From assembly GCA_900316385.1 (NCBI GenBank), contig ONCP01000006.1, positions 113,681 to 177,680 on the forward strand: a stretch of 64,000 bases of DNA, read 5' to 3'. The position numbers and the translations under genes were made by a program. Positions within the stretch are counted from its first letter, which is position 1. Each line of letters opens with the position of its first letter. This DNA is from an uncultured Eubacteriales bacterium (GTDB lineage: Bacteria > Bacillota > Clostridia > Oscillospirales > Acutalibacteraceae). The notes below the pieces were generated by a model, which worked only from the letters and a program-made list of their open reading frames with translations, ran no database searches and was not told the DNA's origin. Of this stretch, positions 26,824 through 35,285 are shown in pieces.

Positions 26824-29616
26824 TTATGAAATCTCGAGCTTTGACGCAAGCTCTTTCCTGCGGCGCTTGTAATACAAATAACCCAGCGCCGAGATCAAAA
26901 CGATTCCCGCGATTATTACGATCACGGTCATAATATTTGAAACTATCGAAACAGGAGAGTAGATATACAGCACGTTCTGCTCAAGCAGAGCGAATTCGCC
27001 CTTGTTGTTATCGGTCACGCTCTTAAACTCGTAGTTCTCGATTTCCTGAGTCGAGGTAGAGTAAGAGGAGCCGACGTCGCCCGTGAGCGTGTTTGTGCCC
27101 AAAAGCTTGCCGTCCGTGGACATATATACGATATTCACGCGGCAGGTTTTGTCGTCCTTCGCCTTCTTGTTGTAAACATATTTTACCGAGATATCCTTAT
27201 CCCCGAAAACTCCGCAACCGTTTTTAGGTAGCTTCTGGAGATCGAGCGTATATCCGTTGACCGAGGGGATCGTCACGGTCTCGTAGGGCTGACCCGCCCG
27301 GTTAGAAAGCACGGTCGTATCGGAGATGACCTTATCGCTCTCGTCAACACACATAAACGATACCGAGGAATAGGCTCCGTCGTACTTTTCGCACTCAAAG
27401 TAACAGTACTTCACGCCCTCTGAAAAGACGCCGCTGTCGCCCGACTTTTTCTTAACGTTATAATCCATAAGCACCGAGGTGAGCGGAGCGATATTAAAGC
27501 CCGATCCGATTTTGCCATACTCGGCGTATGACTTTATCACCTCGCCGTTCACCGTATAGCGAACAATGACCTTACCGAGCTTTTGCTTGGGATCGGTCGC
27601 CTCATAAGCCTTTTTATCCGCAAGCACCGCCGCGGAACCCGCGGAGATCGTAACCGAGCCCGAGACGTCGCCGAGGCTGTAAACGCCCGCGGTCTCGCCG
27701 TCGACAAGCTGAACGTAGCTGCCGTCGAGCTCAAGCTTGACGCTTTCCTTGGTGGAGTTGAAGCCGACAAACACGGTGCCGTATTTCTCGTCCTCAAGCG
27801 TGTACGCAAGAACGCCGTCGGGCACATCCTCAAGGAATTTTATGCTCTTCGCGGTCTTATCGGTGCTGTCGCGAAACGCCGCGATCTTTTTTCTCAGCTG
27901 AATAAGCCCTCTGTAATAATCGGAAACATCGCCGTAGGTCTGGACTCTCGTCCAATCTATCTGATTAAGCTTAAAGCCCGACTGATAGGAGTTCTCGTCG
28001 CCCTTCTTTGTGCGCGACAGCTCCTCACCCGCGAGCATAAAGGCGGTGCCCTGAGATGTGTATGTAACAGCGCCCGCGAGCTTGTTCATAGCGACAAGGT
28101 CGTTATAGCGCTTCGTGTAATCGCCCTTCTCCCCTTTTTCCGTCTTGACAAGCTTATCCCAAAGGGTAAGGTTATCGTGACAGGAGGCATAAGTGACGCA
28201 CTGGCTCGGCGTATTCGCCCAGCCGAAGATACCGTCGGACTGACCCGTGATACCTGTTTCGAGATTTCCTCTCTTCTCTCCCGCCTGAACAAAGCCCTTG
28301 TCGGCGCCCGATGTCGAGCCCTTTACCGCGTCGCGGAAGGTATCGTCGAACGCTCCGATGCGGTCGCTGAGCTTTTTTACATTGTTCTGATTCGCCAGAA
28401 CCGTGTCGGAATCCGCGGAGGTGTTGAGGTTCCACGCCTCGCCGTACATCAAAAGCTTTTCGCCGCCGTCAAGCTCGTCGAGCTTTTCGCGGATATGGTT
28501 CATCGTCTCCACATCGTGCAGACCCATTAGGTCAAAGCGGAAGCCGTCGATGTGATATTCCTTTGCCCAATAGAGCACGGAATCGGTCATATATTTTCTG
28601 AACATCTTTCTCTCGGACGCGGTGTCGTTGCCGCAGCCCGAGCCGTTCGACCAGCTTCCGTCCGAATTGATACGATAGTAATAATCGGGAACGGTCAGGT
28701 TGAACGCGGAGTTCTTGCTCTCGTGAGTGTGGTTGTACACAACGTCCATAATAACGCCTATGCCCGCGTTGTGGAGAGCCTGGATCATTTTTTTGCACTC
28801 CTTGATCCTGCGGGAGCCGTCCGCGGGGTTCTTTGAATAGGAGCCCTCGGGAACATTATAGTTAATAGGGTCGTAGCCCCAGTTGTAATTCTTGTCGCTG
28901 TCGCTCTTGTCGGTCTCGTCGACAGAGCCGAAGTCGTAGAACGGATTGATCTGGACGTAATTCACGCCGAGCCTTTTGAGATACGAAAGACAAGTCGGAG
29001 CGGCGCCCGCTACCGAGCCAACCGTGGTGTTCTTCTCGGTAAACGCAAGATATTTGCCGCGGTTCTCCTTGCTCACTCCCGAGCTCTCGGAGGACGAAAA
29101 GTCGGCGATCTGAACCTCCCAGATAATGGCGTCGGTGGGATTATCAACGCTGTGATAGCCGTCCTTGTCCCAGCCCTTGGGGTCTGTGGAGCTCAGATCG
29201 ACAACCATCGAGCGCTTGCCGTTAACGGCGCACGCCTTGGCATAGAGGTCATAGGTCTCGTAAGTTTTTTTACCTCTGGTAAAAACATAGGTATAAAAGG
29301 TGTTTTTCAGATCTCCCGAAACCTTCGCGCTCCATACTCCAGTTTTTTTGTCAAAGGTCATATTGGACAGCTTGAGATAATCCTTGCTGTCGCCCTTTTT
29401 ATAAAACTTGACCTTTACGTCGCTTGAGGTCGGAGCCCAGACGCGGAAGGTCGTTGATTTTTTTGAGTAAATCGCTCCCAGCTCGCCTGAATAGACGGTT
29501 TTGTCGAGCTTCTTCGCCTTCGCCTCATAATCCGTCGCCGCGTTCGCCTCGCAAAAAACAAACGCTGACAGTGAAATTATTATGACGGAGAGCAGAAAAG
29601 AGACAATTTTTTTCAA
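26824..29616 (-). CDS. membrane-anchored type I pullulanase
   Basis: Surface debranching enzyme of 930 residues. Signal peptide MKKIVSFLLSVIIISLSAFV; CBM48-like N domain; GH13 barrel with NWGYDP, DVVYNH, GFRFDLMG (nucleophile D), YGEAW (acid E) and CHDN; then three MucBP-like beta modules; and a C-terminal membrane helix (MTVIVIIAGIVLISALGYLY) with KRRRKE as stop-transfer signal. No LPXTG-type motif, so anchoring is by the helix. The start is TTG at 29616, seven bases after GGGAGGA; the longer frame to 29676 lacks a binding site. First gene of the pullulanase operon. It lacks a dockerin, unlike its downstream partner. Confidence 0.9.
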   Translation of the reverse strand: MKKIVSFLLSVIIISLSAFVFCEANAATDYEAKAKKLDKTVYSGELGAIYSKKSTTFRVWAPTSSDVKVKFYKKGDSKDYLKLSNMTFDKKTGVWSAKVSGDLKNTFYTYVFTRGKKTYETYDLYAKACAVNGKRSMVVDLSSTDPKGWDKDGYHSVDNPTDAIIWEVQIADFSSSESSGVSKENRGKYLAFTEKNTTVGSVAGAAPTCLSYLKRLGVNYVQINPFYDFGSVDETDKSDSDKNYNWGYDPINYNVPEGSYSKNPADGSRRIKECKKMIQALHNAGIGVIMDVVYNHTHESKNSAFNLTVPDYYYRINSDGSWSNGSGCGNDTASERKMFRKYMTDSVLYWAKEYHIDGFRFDLMGLHDVETMNHIREKLDELDGGEKLLMYGEAWNLNTSADSDTVLANQNNVKKLSDRIGAFDDTFRDAVKGSTSGADKGFVQAGEKRGNLETGITGQSDGIFGWANTPSQCVTYASCHDNLTLWDKLVKTEKGEKGDYTKRYNDLVAMNKLAGAVTYTSQGTAFMLAGEELSRTKKGDENSYQSGFKLNQIDWTRVQTYGDVSDYYRGLIQLRKKIAAFRDSTDKTAKSIKFLEDVPDGVLAYTLEDEKYGTVFVGFNSTKESVKLELDGSYVQLVDGETAGVYSLGDVSGSVTISAGSAAVLADKKAYEATDPKQKLGKVIVRYTVNGEVIKSYAEYGKIGSGFNIAPLTSVLMDYNVKKKSGDSGVFSEGVKYCYFECEKYDGAYSSVSFMCVDESDKVISDTTVLSNRAGQPYETVTIPSVNGYTLDLQKLPKNGCGVFGDKDISVKYVYNKKAKDDKTCRVNIVYMSTDGKLLGTNTLTGDVGSSYSTSTQEIENYEFKSVTDNNKGEFALLEQNVLYIYSPVSIVSNIMTVIVIIAGIVLISALGYLYYKRRRKELASKLEIS

Positions 29617-29687
29617 CGCGTATTCCTCCCGAAAGCCCTGAAATCCAACGTAATAATACATAGTAAATTGTATCAAATTTCGGTATG

Positions 29688-29708
29688 ATTATATTTCTGT
29701 AACAGAAA
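29688..29708 (-). promoter_or_regulatory. palindromic operator abutting the -10 of the pullulanase operon
   Basis: TTTCTGT-A-ACAGAAA (29694-29708) is a perfect 15-base palindrome immediately upstream of a minus-strand TATAAT (29693-29688). No good -35 is visible, which would fit a regulated promoter. The regulator is unknown. Confidence 0.5.
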
Positions 29709-29829
29709 ATAAGCTTGTGCTTAATGTAGAAAAATAAAGGTGTTTTATGTGCACTTTAACGGAACGGTAAAATCTTTGCCGTAACACAAAACAGAGCCGT
29801 GAATATAATAAAACGAACGGAGGTATAAT

Positions 29830-30138
29830 ATGGAAACAGTAACATATACAGTACGCAAAGGAAACACACTTTTCGGCATCGCGCAGTTCTTCGGAACGAC
29901 GGTCGAGAAGATACTCAAGCAGAACAAAATATCCGATCCGAATATGATCTACGTCGGTCAGGAGATCATCGTCCCCGTCGACACAGACATCGCCGACGGC
30001 TATATCTATGTCACGCGTCCCGGCGACACGCTCTGGTCGATCGCTCAGCGCTTCGGCACCACAGTGGAGGCTATCGCAAAGAAAAACGGTATGTGCAATC
30101 CGAATATGATCTATCCAGGAACAAGGCTATATATCTGA
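29830..30138 (+). CDS. double LysM-domain protein
   Basis: Protein of 102 residues made almost wholly of two LysM modules (about residues 5-50 and 58-102; YTVRKGNTLFGIAQFFGTT and YVTRPGDTLWSIAQRFGTT). LysM binds N-acetylglucosamine polymers such as peptidoglycan. There is no signal peptide, so it is either cytoplasmic until the mother cell lyses, as with some spore-coat LysM proteins, or exported in another way. Strong ACGGAGG before the ATG. A terminator lies 20 bases after the stop. Confidence 0.8.
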   Translation: METVTYTVRKGNTLFGIAQFFGTTVEKILKQNKISDPNMIYVGQEIIVPVDTDIADGYIYVTRPGDTLWSIAQRFGTTVEAIAKKNGMCNPNMIYPGTRLYI

Positions 30139-30154
30139 CAGCGCGCTCCGATAT

Positions 30155-30187
30155 ACAAAAAAGGCTCCCGAAGGAGCCTTTTTGTTA
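30155..30187. terminator. bidirectional terminator between the LysM gene and the cohesin gene
   Basis: AAGGCTCC, loop CGAA, GGAGCCTT (30161-30180) with A-run to the left and TTTTTG to the right. Confidence 0.85.
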
Positions 30188-30235
30188 TGTGAAAAATTTA
30201 CTCAAAATTCGCGCGCCGCGCGCTTCTATTTCAAA

Positions 30236-30636
30236 TTATTTTACTTTAATCTTTACGGATACTACCTTGGAAGCAGCGTTGTAGTTCTTGTTGCCTGCGG
30301 CCTTAACTGTGATCTTAACAGTAACGGTCTTGCCCTTCTTTAAGCCCTTCTTAACAACGAGCTTACCGGACTTAACTGTAACCTTCTTGTTGTTGGTCTC
30401 TTATAAGTAACCTTACCCTGAGCGCTCTTAACGGTAACAACGCTCTTGATGGTTGTGTTCTTCTTGGAGTTAGCTGTTACAGTCTTCTTAGCTGTAACCT
30501 TCATCGGGTTAGCAGCCTTTACGACCTTGATCGTAACAGTCTTGGAAACCTTGTTGTTGGTAGCAGTGATCTTAACTGTGCCAACGCCTTTTGCCTTAAC
30601 GTTACCCTTAGCGTCTACGGTAGCAACCTTAGTCAT
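30236..30636 (-). pseudogene. displaced C-terminal part of the cohesin protein (Ig-like modules), two frameshifts
   Basis: Downstream of the cohesin frame the protein continues in another frame (30636 to about 30400) as an Ig-like BIG2 module: TKVATVDAKGNVKAKGVGTV and ITATNNKVSKTVTIKVVKAA. It then returns to the original frame near 30398 (ETNNKKVTVKSGKLVVKKG, ending VVSVKIKVK and stop at 30236). The first shift, near 30632, is a net gain of one base; the second, near 30398, a net loss of one. Together they restore the frame. Either the gene is decaying or these are two sequencing errors; the protein coding signal is otherwise intact. Confidence 0.75.
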
Positions 30637-31366
30637 TGCCGTTCTTTACGGTAGCCTTAACGGTAGTAGAGGTGCCGTAAGCGATGGAGGATTTAGTGGC
30701 CTTGAGAGTGATTGTTGTCTTGGGAGCAGGAGCAGTTGTGGGAGCCTCGGTAGCGGGCTGCTCAGTGGGAGCGGGATCTGTGGGAGCCGCTGTTGTAGGC
30801 TGCTCTGTGGGAGCTGTCGGATTTGACGGTGTTGTGGGGTTTGTGGGAGTTTCGGGATTCTTTACCGTGAGAGTCTCGGTAAAGGTTGAGTTCGGGATCT
30901 CATTGATGAGAGCGTTGTTGTCGTTACGCATCGACATCATGGCAATGTCAAGTTTGATATTGCCTGAGCCTGCCGACTTTACCTTGAAAAAGATCTGGGC
31001 AAGAACGCCGCCGCCTGTAAAATCGACCTTCTTTGTGCCCGAGAAGTTGAACGCAACAATGTTCTCGGAATCCTCGGTATAGTTGCACATCATAGTATAG
31101 TCGCCTACAACGGGGAAGCTTGTGTCCTGAACCTCAAGGATGCTCTGCGGATAGTTGAGATAGAACTGTCCGTTTACGATCGGGTTGGTGGTTTTGAGGT
31201 TGACGGTATAGGTCACGTCCGCGCCCGTCTCGGCAGAATAAGTCTGTCCGTTCAGAGTAAACGTCGCCGTATCCGCGGCGTCGGCGGAGATATAGCCTAC
31301 TGTCAGAACGCTCAAAAGCATTATTACCGAAAGAATAAGGCTTATGGTTTTTTTGCGATTTTTCAT
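30629..31366 (-). CDS. secreted cohesin-domain protein (scaffoldin-like), frameshifted near its end
   Basis: Exported protein; the open part is 245 residues. Signal peptide MKNRKKTISLILSVIMLLSV, then a cohesin-like beta-sandwich (about residues 30-165: GADVTYTVNLKTTNPIVNG, FYLNYPQSILEV, IVAFNFSG, GGVLAQIFFKVKS), then a proline/threonine linker (TPTNPTTPSNPTAPTEQPTT) and the start of an Ig-like module. Cohesins bind dockerins, and a dockerin pullulanase lies 4 kb away. The start at 31366 follows AGAGGTG, which begins right at the rpoD stop (12-base gap), so it is probably co-transcribed with rpoD. Continuation after 30629 is out of frame (see the entry at 30236). Confidence 0.75.
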   Translation of the reverse strand: MKNRKKTISLILSVIMLLSVLTVGYISADAADTATFTLNGQTYSAETGADVTYTVNLKTTNPIVNGQFYLNYPQSILEVQDTSFPVVGDYTMMCNYTEDSENIVAFNFSGTKKVDFTGGGVLAQIFFKVKSAGSGNIKLDIAMMSMRNDNNALINEIPNSTFTETLTVKNPETPTNPTTPSNPTAPTEQPTTAAPTDPAPTEQPATEAPTTAPAPKTTITLKATKSSIAYGTSTTVKATVKNGND

Positions 31367-31378
31367 TTTAAACACCTC

Positions 31379-32470
31379 TTAATCTAAATAATCTTTAAGT
31401 TTTTTACTTCTTGACGGATGGCGAAGCTTTCTTAACGCCTTGGCTTCGATCTGGCGGATACGCTCACGGGTGACCTTGAATTCCGAGCCGACCTCCTCAA
31501 GAGTGCGGCTCTTGCCGTCCTCAAGACCAAAGCGGAGCCTGAGAACCTTTGCCTCTCTGGGAGTAAGCGTCGCGAGAACCTCGTCGAGCTGCTCCTTCAG
31601 CAGAGCGTGGCTTGCTTCGTCTGCGGGAGCGGGAGTTTCGCTGTCGGGGATAAAATCTCCGAGATGGCTGTCCTCCTCCTCGCCGATAGGCGTTTCTAGC
31701 GAAACGGGCTCCTGAGCTACACGAACGATCTCTCTGACCTTGTCAACGGAGATCTCGAGCTTCTCGGCGATCTCCTCGCTGGAAGGCTCGTGACCCTTTT
31801 CATGAAGTATCTGAGTGCTGACCTTCTTGACCTTGTTGATAGTCTCGACCATATGCACGGGGATTCTGATCGTGCGCGCCTGATCGGCGATCGCCCTCGT
31901 GATAGCCTGACGGATCCACCATGTGGCGTATGTAGAAAACTTGAAGCCCTTAGTGTAGTCGAATTTCTCGACCGCCTTGATAAGACCGAGGTTACCCTCC
32001 TGGATCAGATCGAGGAACTGCATTCCTCTGCCGAGGTAACGCTTCGCGATACTAACGACAAGACGAAGGTTAGCCTCCGAAAGTCTTTTTTTCGCCTGAA
32101 GGTCGCCCTCCGAAATTTTGATCGCGAGCTCGACCTCCTCCTCAGGAGTAAGAAGCGGAACACGTCCGATCTCCTTCAGATAAACCTTTACGGGGTCGTC
32201 GATGGAGATCGCGTCGCCCGAATCGGAGATGCCGTTTTCCTTCTTGACCTCTCCCTCAAGCTCGGAGATATCGTCAAAGTTGATATTCTCGATATCCTCG
32301 ATGATCTCGATACCCTGCTGTTCAAGGCTGTCATACAGCTTTTCAAGCTCCTCGGGCTTAAATTCCATTTCACCGAGCGCTTCGATAATTTCGTCGTTGG
32401 TAAGGCTTCCCTTCGACTTACCGAGCTCGGTCAATTCCTTAACAATGCTTTTCTTATCCTGCTGTCCCAT
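31379..32470 (-). CDS. rpoD: primary sigma factor RpoD/SigA
   Basis: Housekeeping sigma factor of 363 residues, near the length of Bacillus SigA. Seen: region 1.2 [22 protein letters not shown], region 2.1-2.4 [16 protein letters not shown] / [14 protein letters not shown] (-10 recognition), region 3 [12 protein letters not shown], and region 4 [23 protein letters not shown] (-35 recognition). It lies 15 bases after dnaG, the classic dnaG-rpoD macromolecular synthesis arrangement. Ribosome binding site AGAGG. The frame is followed immediately by the cohesin gene. Confidence 0.97.
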   Translation of the reverse strand: MGQQDKKSIVKELTELGKSKGSLTNDEIIEALGEMEFKPEELEKLYDSLEQQGIEIIEDIENINFDDISELEGEVKKENGISDSGDAISIDDPVKVYLKEIGRVPLLTPEEEVELAIKISEGDLQAKKRLSEANLRLVVSIAKRYLGRGMQFLDLIQEGNLGLIKAVEKFDYTKGFKFSTYATWWIRQAITRAIADQARTIRIPVHMVETINKVKKVSTQILHEKGHEPSSEEIAEKLEISVDKVREIVRVAQEPVSLETPIGEEEDSHLGDFIPDSETPAPADEASHALLKEQLDEVLATLTPREAKVLRLRFGLEDGKSRTLEEVGSEFKVTRERIRQIEAKALRKLRHPSRSKKLKDYLD

Positions 32471-32485
32471 TTATACTATCCTCTC

Positions 32486-34249
32486 CTATTGACGTGATTC
32501 CTTCATCCGCTTTAGCTGTTCGGCTATTGAGTCCATATCGGCGCTTGCCGGATCCGATAGCTGCTGCCTGAAGAATTCGTCGTTAATTACCTTTATGTTT
32601 TCCGCCGCCGTTCTCTCGTTAGCCAGCCTCGCGTGCTCGGAGTTGACTATCTGAAAGATTTTAGCGGTTTCTTCCTGTGTGAAATCTCCCGATACCGAAG
32701 CCAAAGGATCGCCGCCGCCTTTGATTTTTTCGGAAAAATACTCGAACAGCTTGCGGTTGAACTCCGTCTGGAACCGCTCGGGCAAAAGCTCCTTTTCAAC
32801 ATAAGAGAGCCTGTCGGGATTCTTTATGATATACGCTATTACGCCCTCCTCCGCTGTGGCGGCGCGTGGCTTTTTATATCGGTCGGTATTAACCTTGTCG
32901 TTTCTGCCGCTGAGGTTCTGACGAAGGTTTTTGAAGTTTTCCTTTCGTCTTTCGTAATAGCGTTTTTTTCCGTACTTTTGTATCTGCTGTCTGACAGCGT
33001 CGCGGCTGACCTCAAGCTCCTTGCAAAGTCTTGAAATGTACACATCCTGCTCGATCGAGTTATCAAGCGTCGCGAGGATCTTTGAAGCCTCGGTAAGGAA
33101 GCCGACCCTGCCGTCGGCGAGCTCGAGATTATACTCCGCTTTCAGTTTATTGAGTCGATACTCAACGTCGTTTCCGCTGCCCTCGATAACGTTCTTGAAC
33201 GCGTCGTGGGCGTCGCTGCCCTTGTTCCTGAGAAATTCATCGGGATCCTTGCCCTGAGGTATCGTGATTATCTTGATATTCAATCCCGCGTTTCTGAGAA
33301 AGCCGATAGCCCTTGCGGTCGCCTTCTGCCCCGCCTCGTCGGAATCATAGCAGATGATCACCTCGTCGGCGTAGCGCTTCATCAAAAGAGCCTGCTCCTG
33401 AGTAAGCGCCGTTCCGAGCGTCGCGACGGCGTTTTGAAAGCCCGCCTGATTGACGGCGATAACGTCCATATAGCCCTCGCAGAGGATAAGCGATCTATCC
33501 CCCGAATTTTTGGCGTTATTGAGAGAAAAAAGGTTCGCGCTTTTCTTGAACACGGGCGTGTCCGAGGTGTTCAGATACTTCGGCTTTCCGTCGCCCATTA
33601 TTCTTCCGCCGAAAGCAATGACATTGCCTCTGAGATCGATTATCGGAAACATAACGCGGTCGTAAAACCTGTCGGCAACTCCGCCGTTTCTCGTCTGAAA
33701 GGCGAGGTTCGCAGAAATGAGCTCAGAGTTTTTGAAGCCGAGCGACTTAAGGTGGTTACACAGCGACGATCTTTCGGGATCGGCGTAGCCGAGCCCGAAA
33801 TGGCGGATCGTACGGTCAGAGAGCGCTCTCCGATGGAAATAATCAAGTCCTCTCCTGCCGTATTCGGAGTAAAGGCTTTTGTAAAAGAACCTCGCGGCCT
33901 CGCGGTTCGCCTCAAAAATGCGCTTTCTGAGTCCCGCCATACTGTCGTCATAGCTGTCCTCGGGCATATTCATACCGGCGCGCTGAGCCAAAAACTTGAC
34001 CGCGTCGATATAATCGAGATTCTCGATTTTCATAATGAATGTGATAACGTCGCCGCCAACTCCGCATCCGAAGCAGTAAAACGAGCCGTTCTCGGGATAA
34101 ATGTTAAAGGAGGGTGTTTTCTCGCCGTGAAACGGGCAAAGCCCGACCATATTGCGTCCTCTGCGGTTGAGATTAACATAGGACGACGCAACCTCGGTCA
34201 TATCGTTTCTATCCTTGAGCTCCTGCAAAAAGCCCTCGGGCAGCGGCAT
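32486..34249 (-). CDS. dnaG: DNA primase
   Basis: Enzyme of 587 residues making RNA primers at the replication fork. Seen: the N-terminal zinc-binding CHC2 domain (CPFHGEKTPSF... then FYCFGCG), the RNA polymerase domain, and TOPRIM with LCEGYMDVIA and CYDSDEAGQKATARA. The C-terminal part is the DnaB-interacting region. The start at 34249 (MPLPEGFL) follows GGGAGGG; a frame eight codons longer overlaps that site. Upstream of rpoD and downstream of yigZ. Confidence 0.97.
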   Translation of the reverse strand: MPLPEGFLQELKDRNDMTEVASSYVNLNRRGRNMVGLCPFHGEKTPSFNIYPENGSFYCFGCGVGGDVITFIMKIENLDYIDAVKFLAQRAGMNMPEDSYDDSMAGLRKRIFEANREAARFFYKSLYSEYGRRGLDYFHRRALSDRTIRHFGLGYADPERSSLCNHLKSLGFKNSELISANLAFQTRNGGVADRFYDRVMFPIIDLRGNVIAFGGRIMGDGKPKYLNTSDTPVFKKSANLFSLNNAKNSGDRSLILCEGYMDVIAVNQAGFQNAVATLGTALTQEQALLMKRYADEVIICYDSDEAGQKATARAIGFLRNAGLNIKIITIPQGKDPDEFLRNKGSDAHDAFKNVIEGSGNDVEYRLNKLKAEYNLELADGRVGFLTEASKILATLDNSIEQDVYISRLCKELEVSRDAVRQQIQKYGKKRYYERRKENFKNLRQNLSGRNDKVNTDRYKKPRAATAEEGVIAYIIKNPDRLSYVEKELLPERFQTEFNRKLFEYFSEKIKGGGDPLASVSGDFTQEETAKIFQIVNSEHARLANERTAAENIKVINDEFFRQQLSDPASADMDSIAEQLKRMKESRQ

Positions 34250-34306
34250 AGTTTTCCCTCCCAAAAAAATCATCTGTTTATATATACGACAAAAAAATCG
34301 AAAATC

Positions 34307-34930
34307 CTAAATTATTTCAAAAAATCTTTCGTTTTTTATTTCTGTTTTCACCTCGCCCGCGGTCGCATCGGCAAAAGCCTTGTCGAGCGCGGGTATCAGC
34401 TCGGTAGGAATGTGGAATTTCAGGGTCACGCTGTCGGAAAACAGGCTGTCGTCAAGATATCCCCCGTTTTCCATAATCAGGGTGCTGAGTTTTCCGTACT
34501 GGTTGTAGGAGCAGCAAAGCTCGCACTCGGAGCACAGCTCCATAGTCACAACGCCCGCGCTTTCCATTCCGAGCTTAGCAGACGCCGAATACGCCCGCAC
34601 AAGTCCTCCCGTGCCGAGCAGAACGCCTCCGAAATAGCGCGTTACAACTATGACCGCGTCGGTAACTCCGCTTTTTGTCAGCACCTCGAGCACGGGCATT
34701 CCCGCTGTTCCCGAGGGCTCGCCGTCATCGGAATAGCGCTTGATCTGACCTTCGCGAAGACTGTACGCGTAAACGTTATGGCGGGCGTCCCAATGCTCCT
34801 TTTTTATTTTGTTGATAAATTCCACTGCCTCATCCTCGGTAGTGACAGGCTTGCAGTAGCCGATGAAACGCGAGCGCTTCTCGACAAGCTCGCCGCTTCC
34901 GAGAGATCCAACGGTTTTATAAGAGCTCAT
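34307..34930 (-). CDS. yigZ: YigZ/IMPACT-family protein
   Basis: Protein of 207 residues. The N-terminal IMPACT domain shows EKRSRFIGYCKPV, DARHNVYAYSLREGQIKRYSDDGEPSGTAGMPVLEVL and VVTRYFGGVLLGTGGLVRAYS, all hallmark motifs. The C-terminal half is the DUF1949 ferredoxin-like domain. The family is linked to translation control but its bacterial role is not settled. It lies between rpmE (with a terminator between) and dnaG, 57 bases before the latter. Confidence 0.92.
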   Translation of the reverse strand: MSSYKTVGSLGSGELVEKRSRFIGYCKPVTTEDEAVEFINKIKKEHWDARHNVYAYSLREGQIKRYSDDGEPSGTAGMPVLEVLTKSGVTDAVIVVTRYFGGVLLGTGGLVRAYSASAKLGMESAGVVTMELCSECELCCSYNQYGKLSTLIMENGGYLDDSLFSDSVTLKFHIPTELIPALDKAFADATAGEVKTEIKNERFFEII

Positions 34931-34944
34931 AGCAACCTCATATA

Positions 34945-34971
34945 GGAAAAAAGGGCGACATAAGTCGCCCT
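34945..34971 (-). terminator. intrinsic terminator of rpmE
   Basis: Minus-strand AGGGCGAC / GTCGCCCT stem (34952-34971) followed by TTTTTTCC. Confidence 0.85.
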
Positions 34972-34987
34972 AAAAATTCTCGAAAAA

Positions 34988-35188
34988 TTATTCCATATTG
35001 AAACGCTTCTTGAATCTGTCTACGCGTCCGCCTGTGTCAACCAGCTTCTGCTTTCCTGTAAAGAAGGGGTGGCACTTGGAACAAACTTCAACACGGATGT
35101 CCTTCTTTGTCGAGCCTGTCTCGATTACGTTACCGCAAGCGCAGGTAATCGTAGTTTTCTGATAGTTCGGATGGATACCATTTTTCAT
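34988..35188 (-). CDS. rpmE: 50S ribosomal protein L31 (zinc-binding type)
   Basis: Ribosomal protein of 66 residues starting [20 protein letters not shown]. The CxC and CSKC cysteines (CAC near residues 16-18 and later VCSKCHPF) mark the zinc-containing C+ form, which is replaced by a C- form under zinc starvation in many bacteria. [20 protein letters not shown] is the family C-terminus. The start at 35188 follows GAGGTG; a GTG three codons earlier overlaps it. Own promoter and terminator. Confidence 0.97.
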   Translation of the reverse strand: MKNGIHPNYQKTTITCACGNVIETGSTKKDIRVEVCSKCHPFFTGKQKLVDTGGRVDRFKKRFNME

Positions 35189-35239
35189 TTTATTCACCTC
35201 GTTCGGTTAAAGTCATACATATTCATACGTAACATTTGA

Positions 35240-35268
35240 ATTATACAACAAAAAAATTGAAAATGCAA
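35240..35268 (-). promoter_or_regulatory. sigma-A promoter of rpmE
   Basis: TTGCAT (35268-35263), 17-base spacer, TATAAT (35245-35240). Confidence 0.75.
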
Positions 35269-35285
35269 GCCCTTTTTTCACTTTT

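Noticed and set aside
26824..29616. Sortase-anchored pullulanase
   Set aside because: The C-terminus has a membrane helix and basic tail but no LPXTG, NPXTN or SPXTG motif before it.
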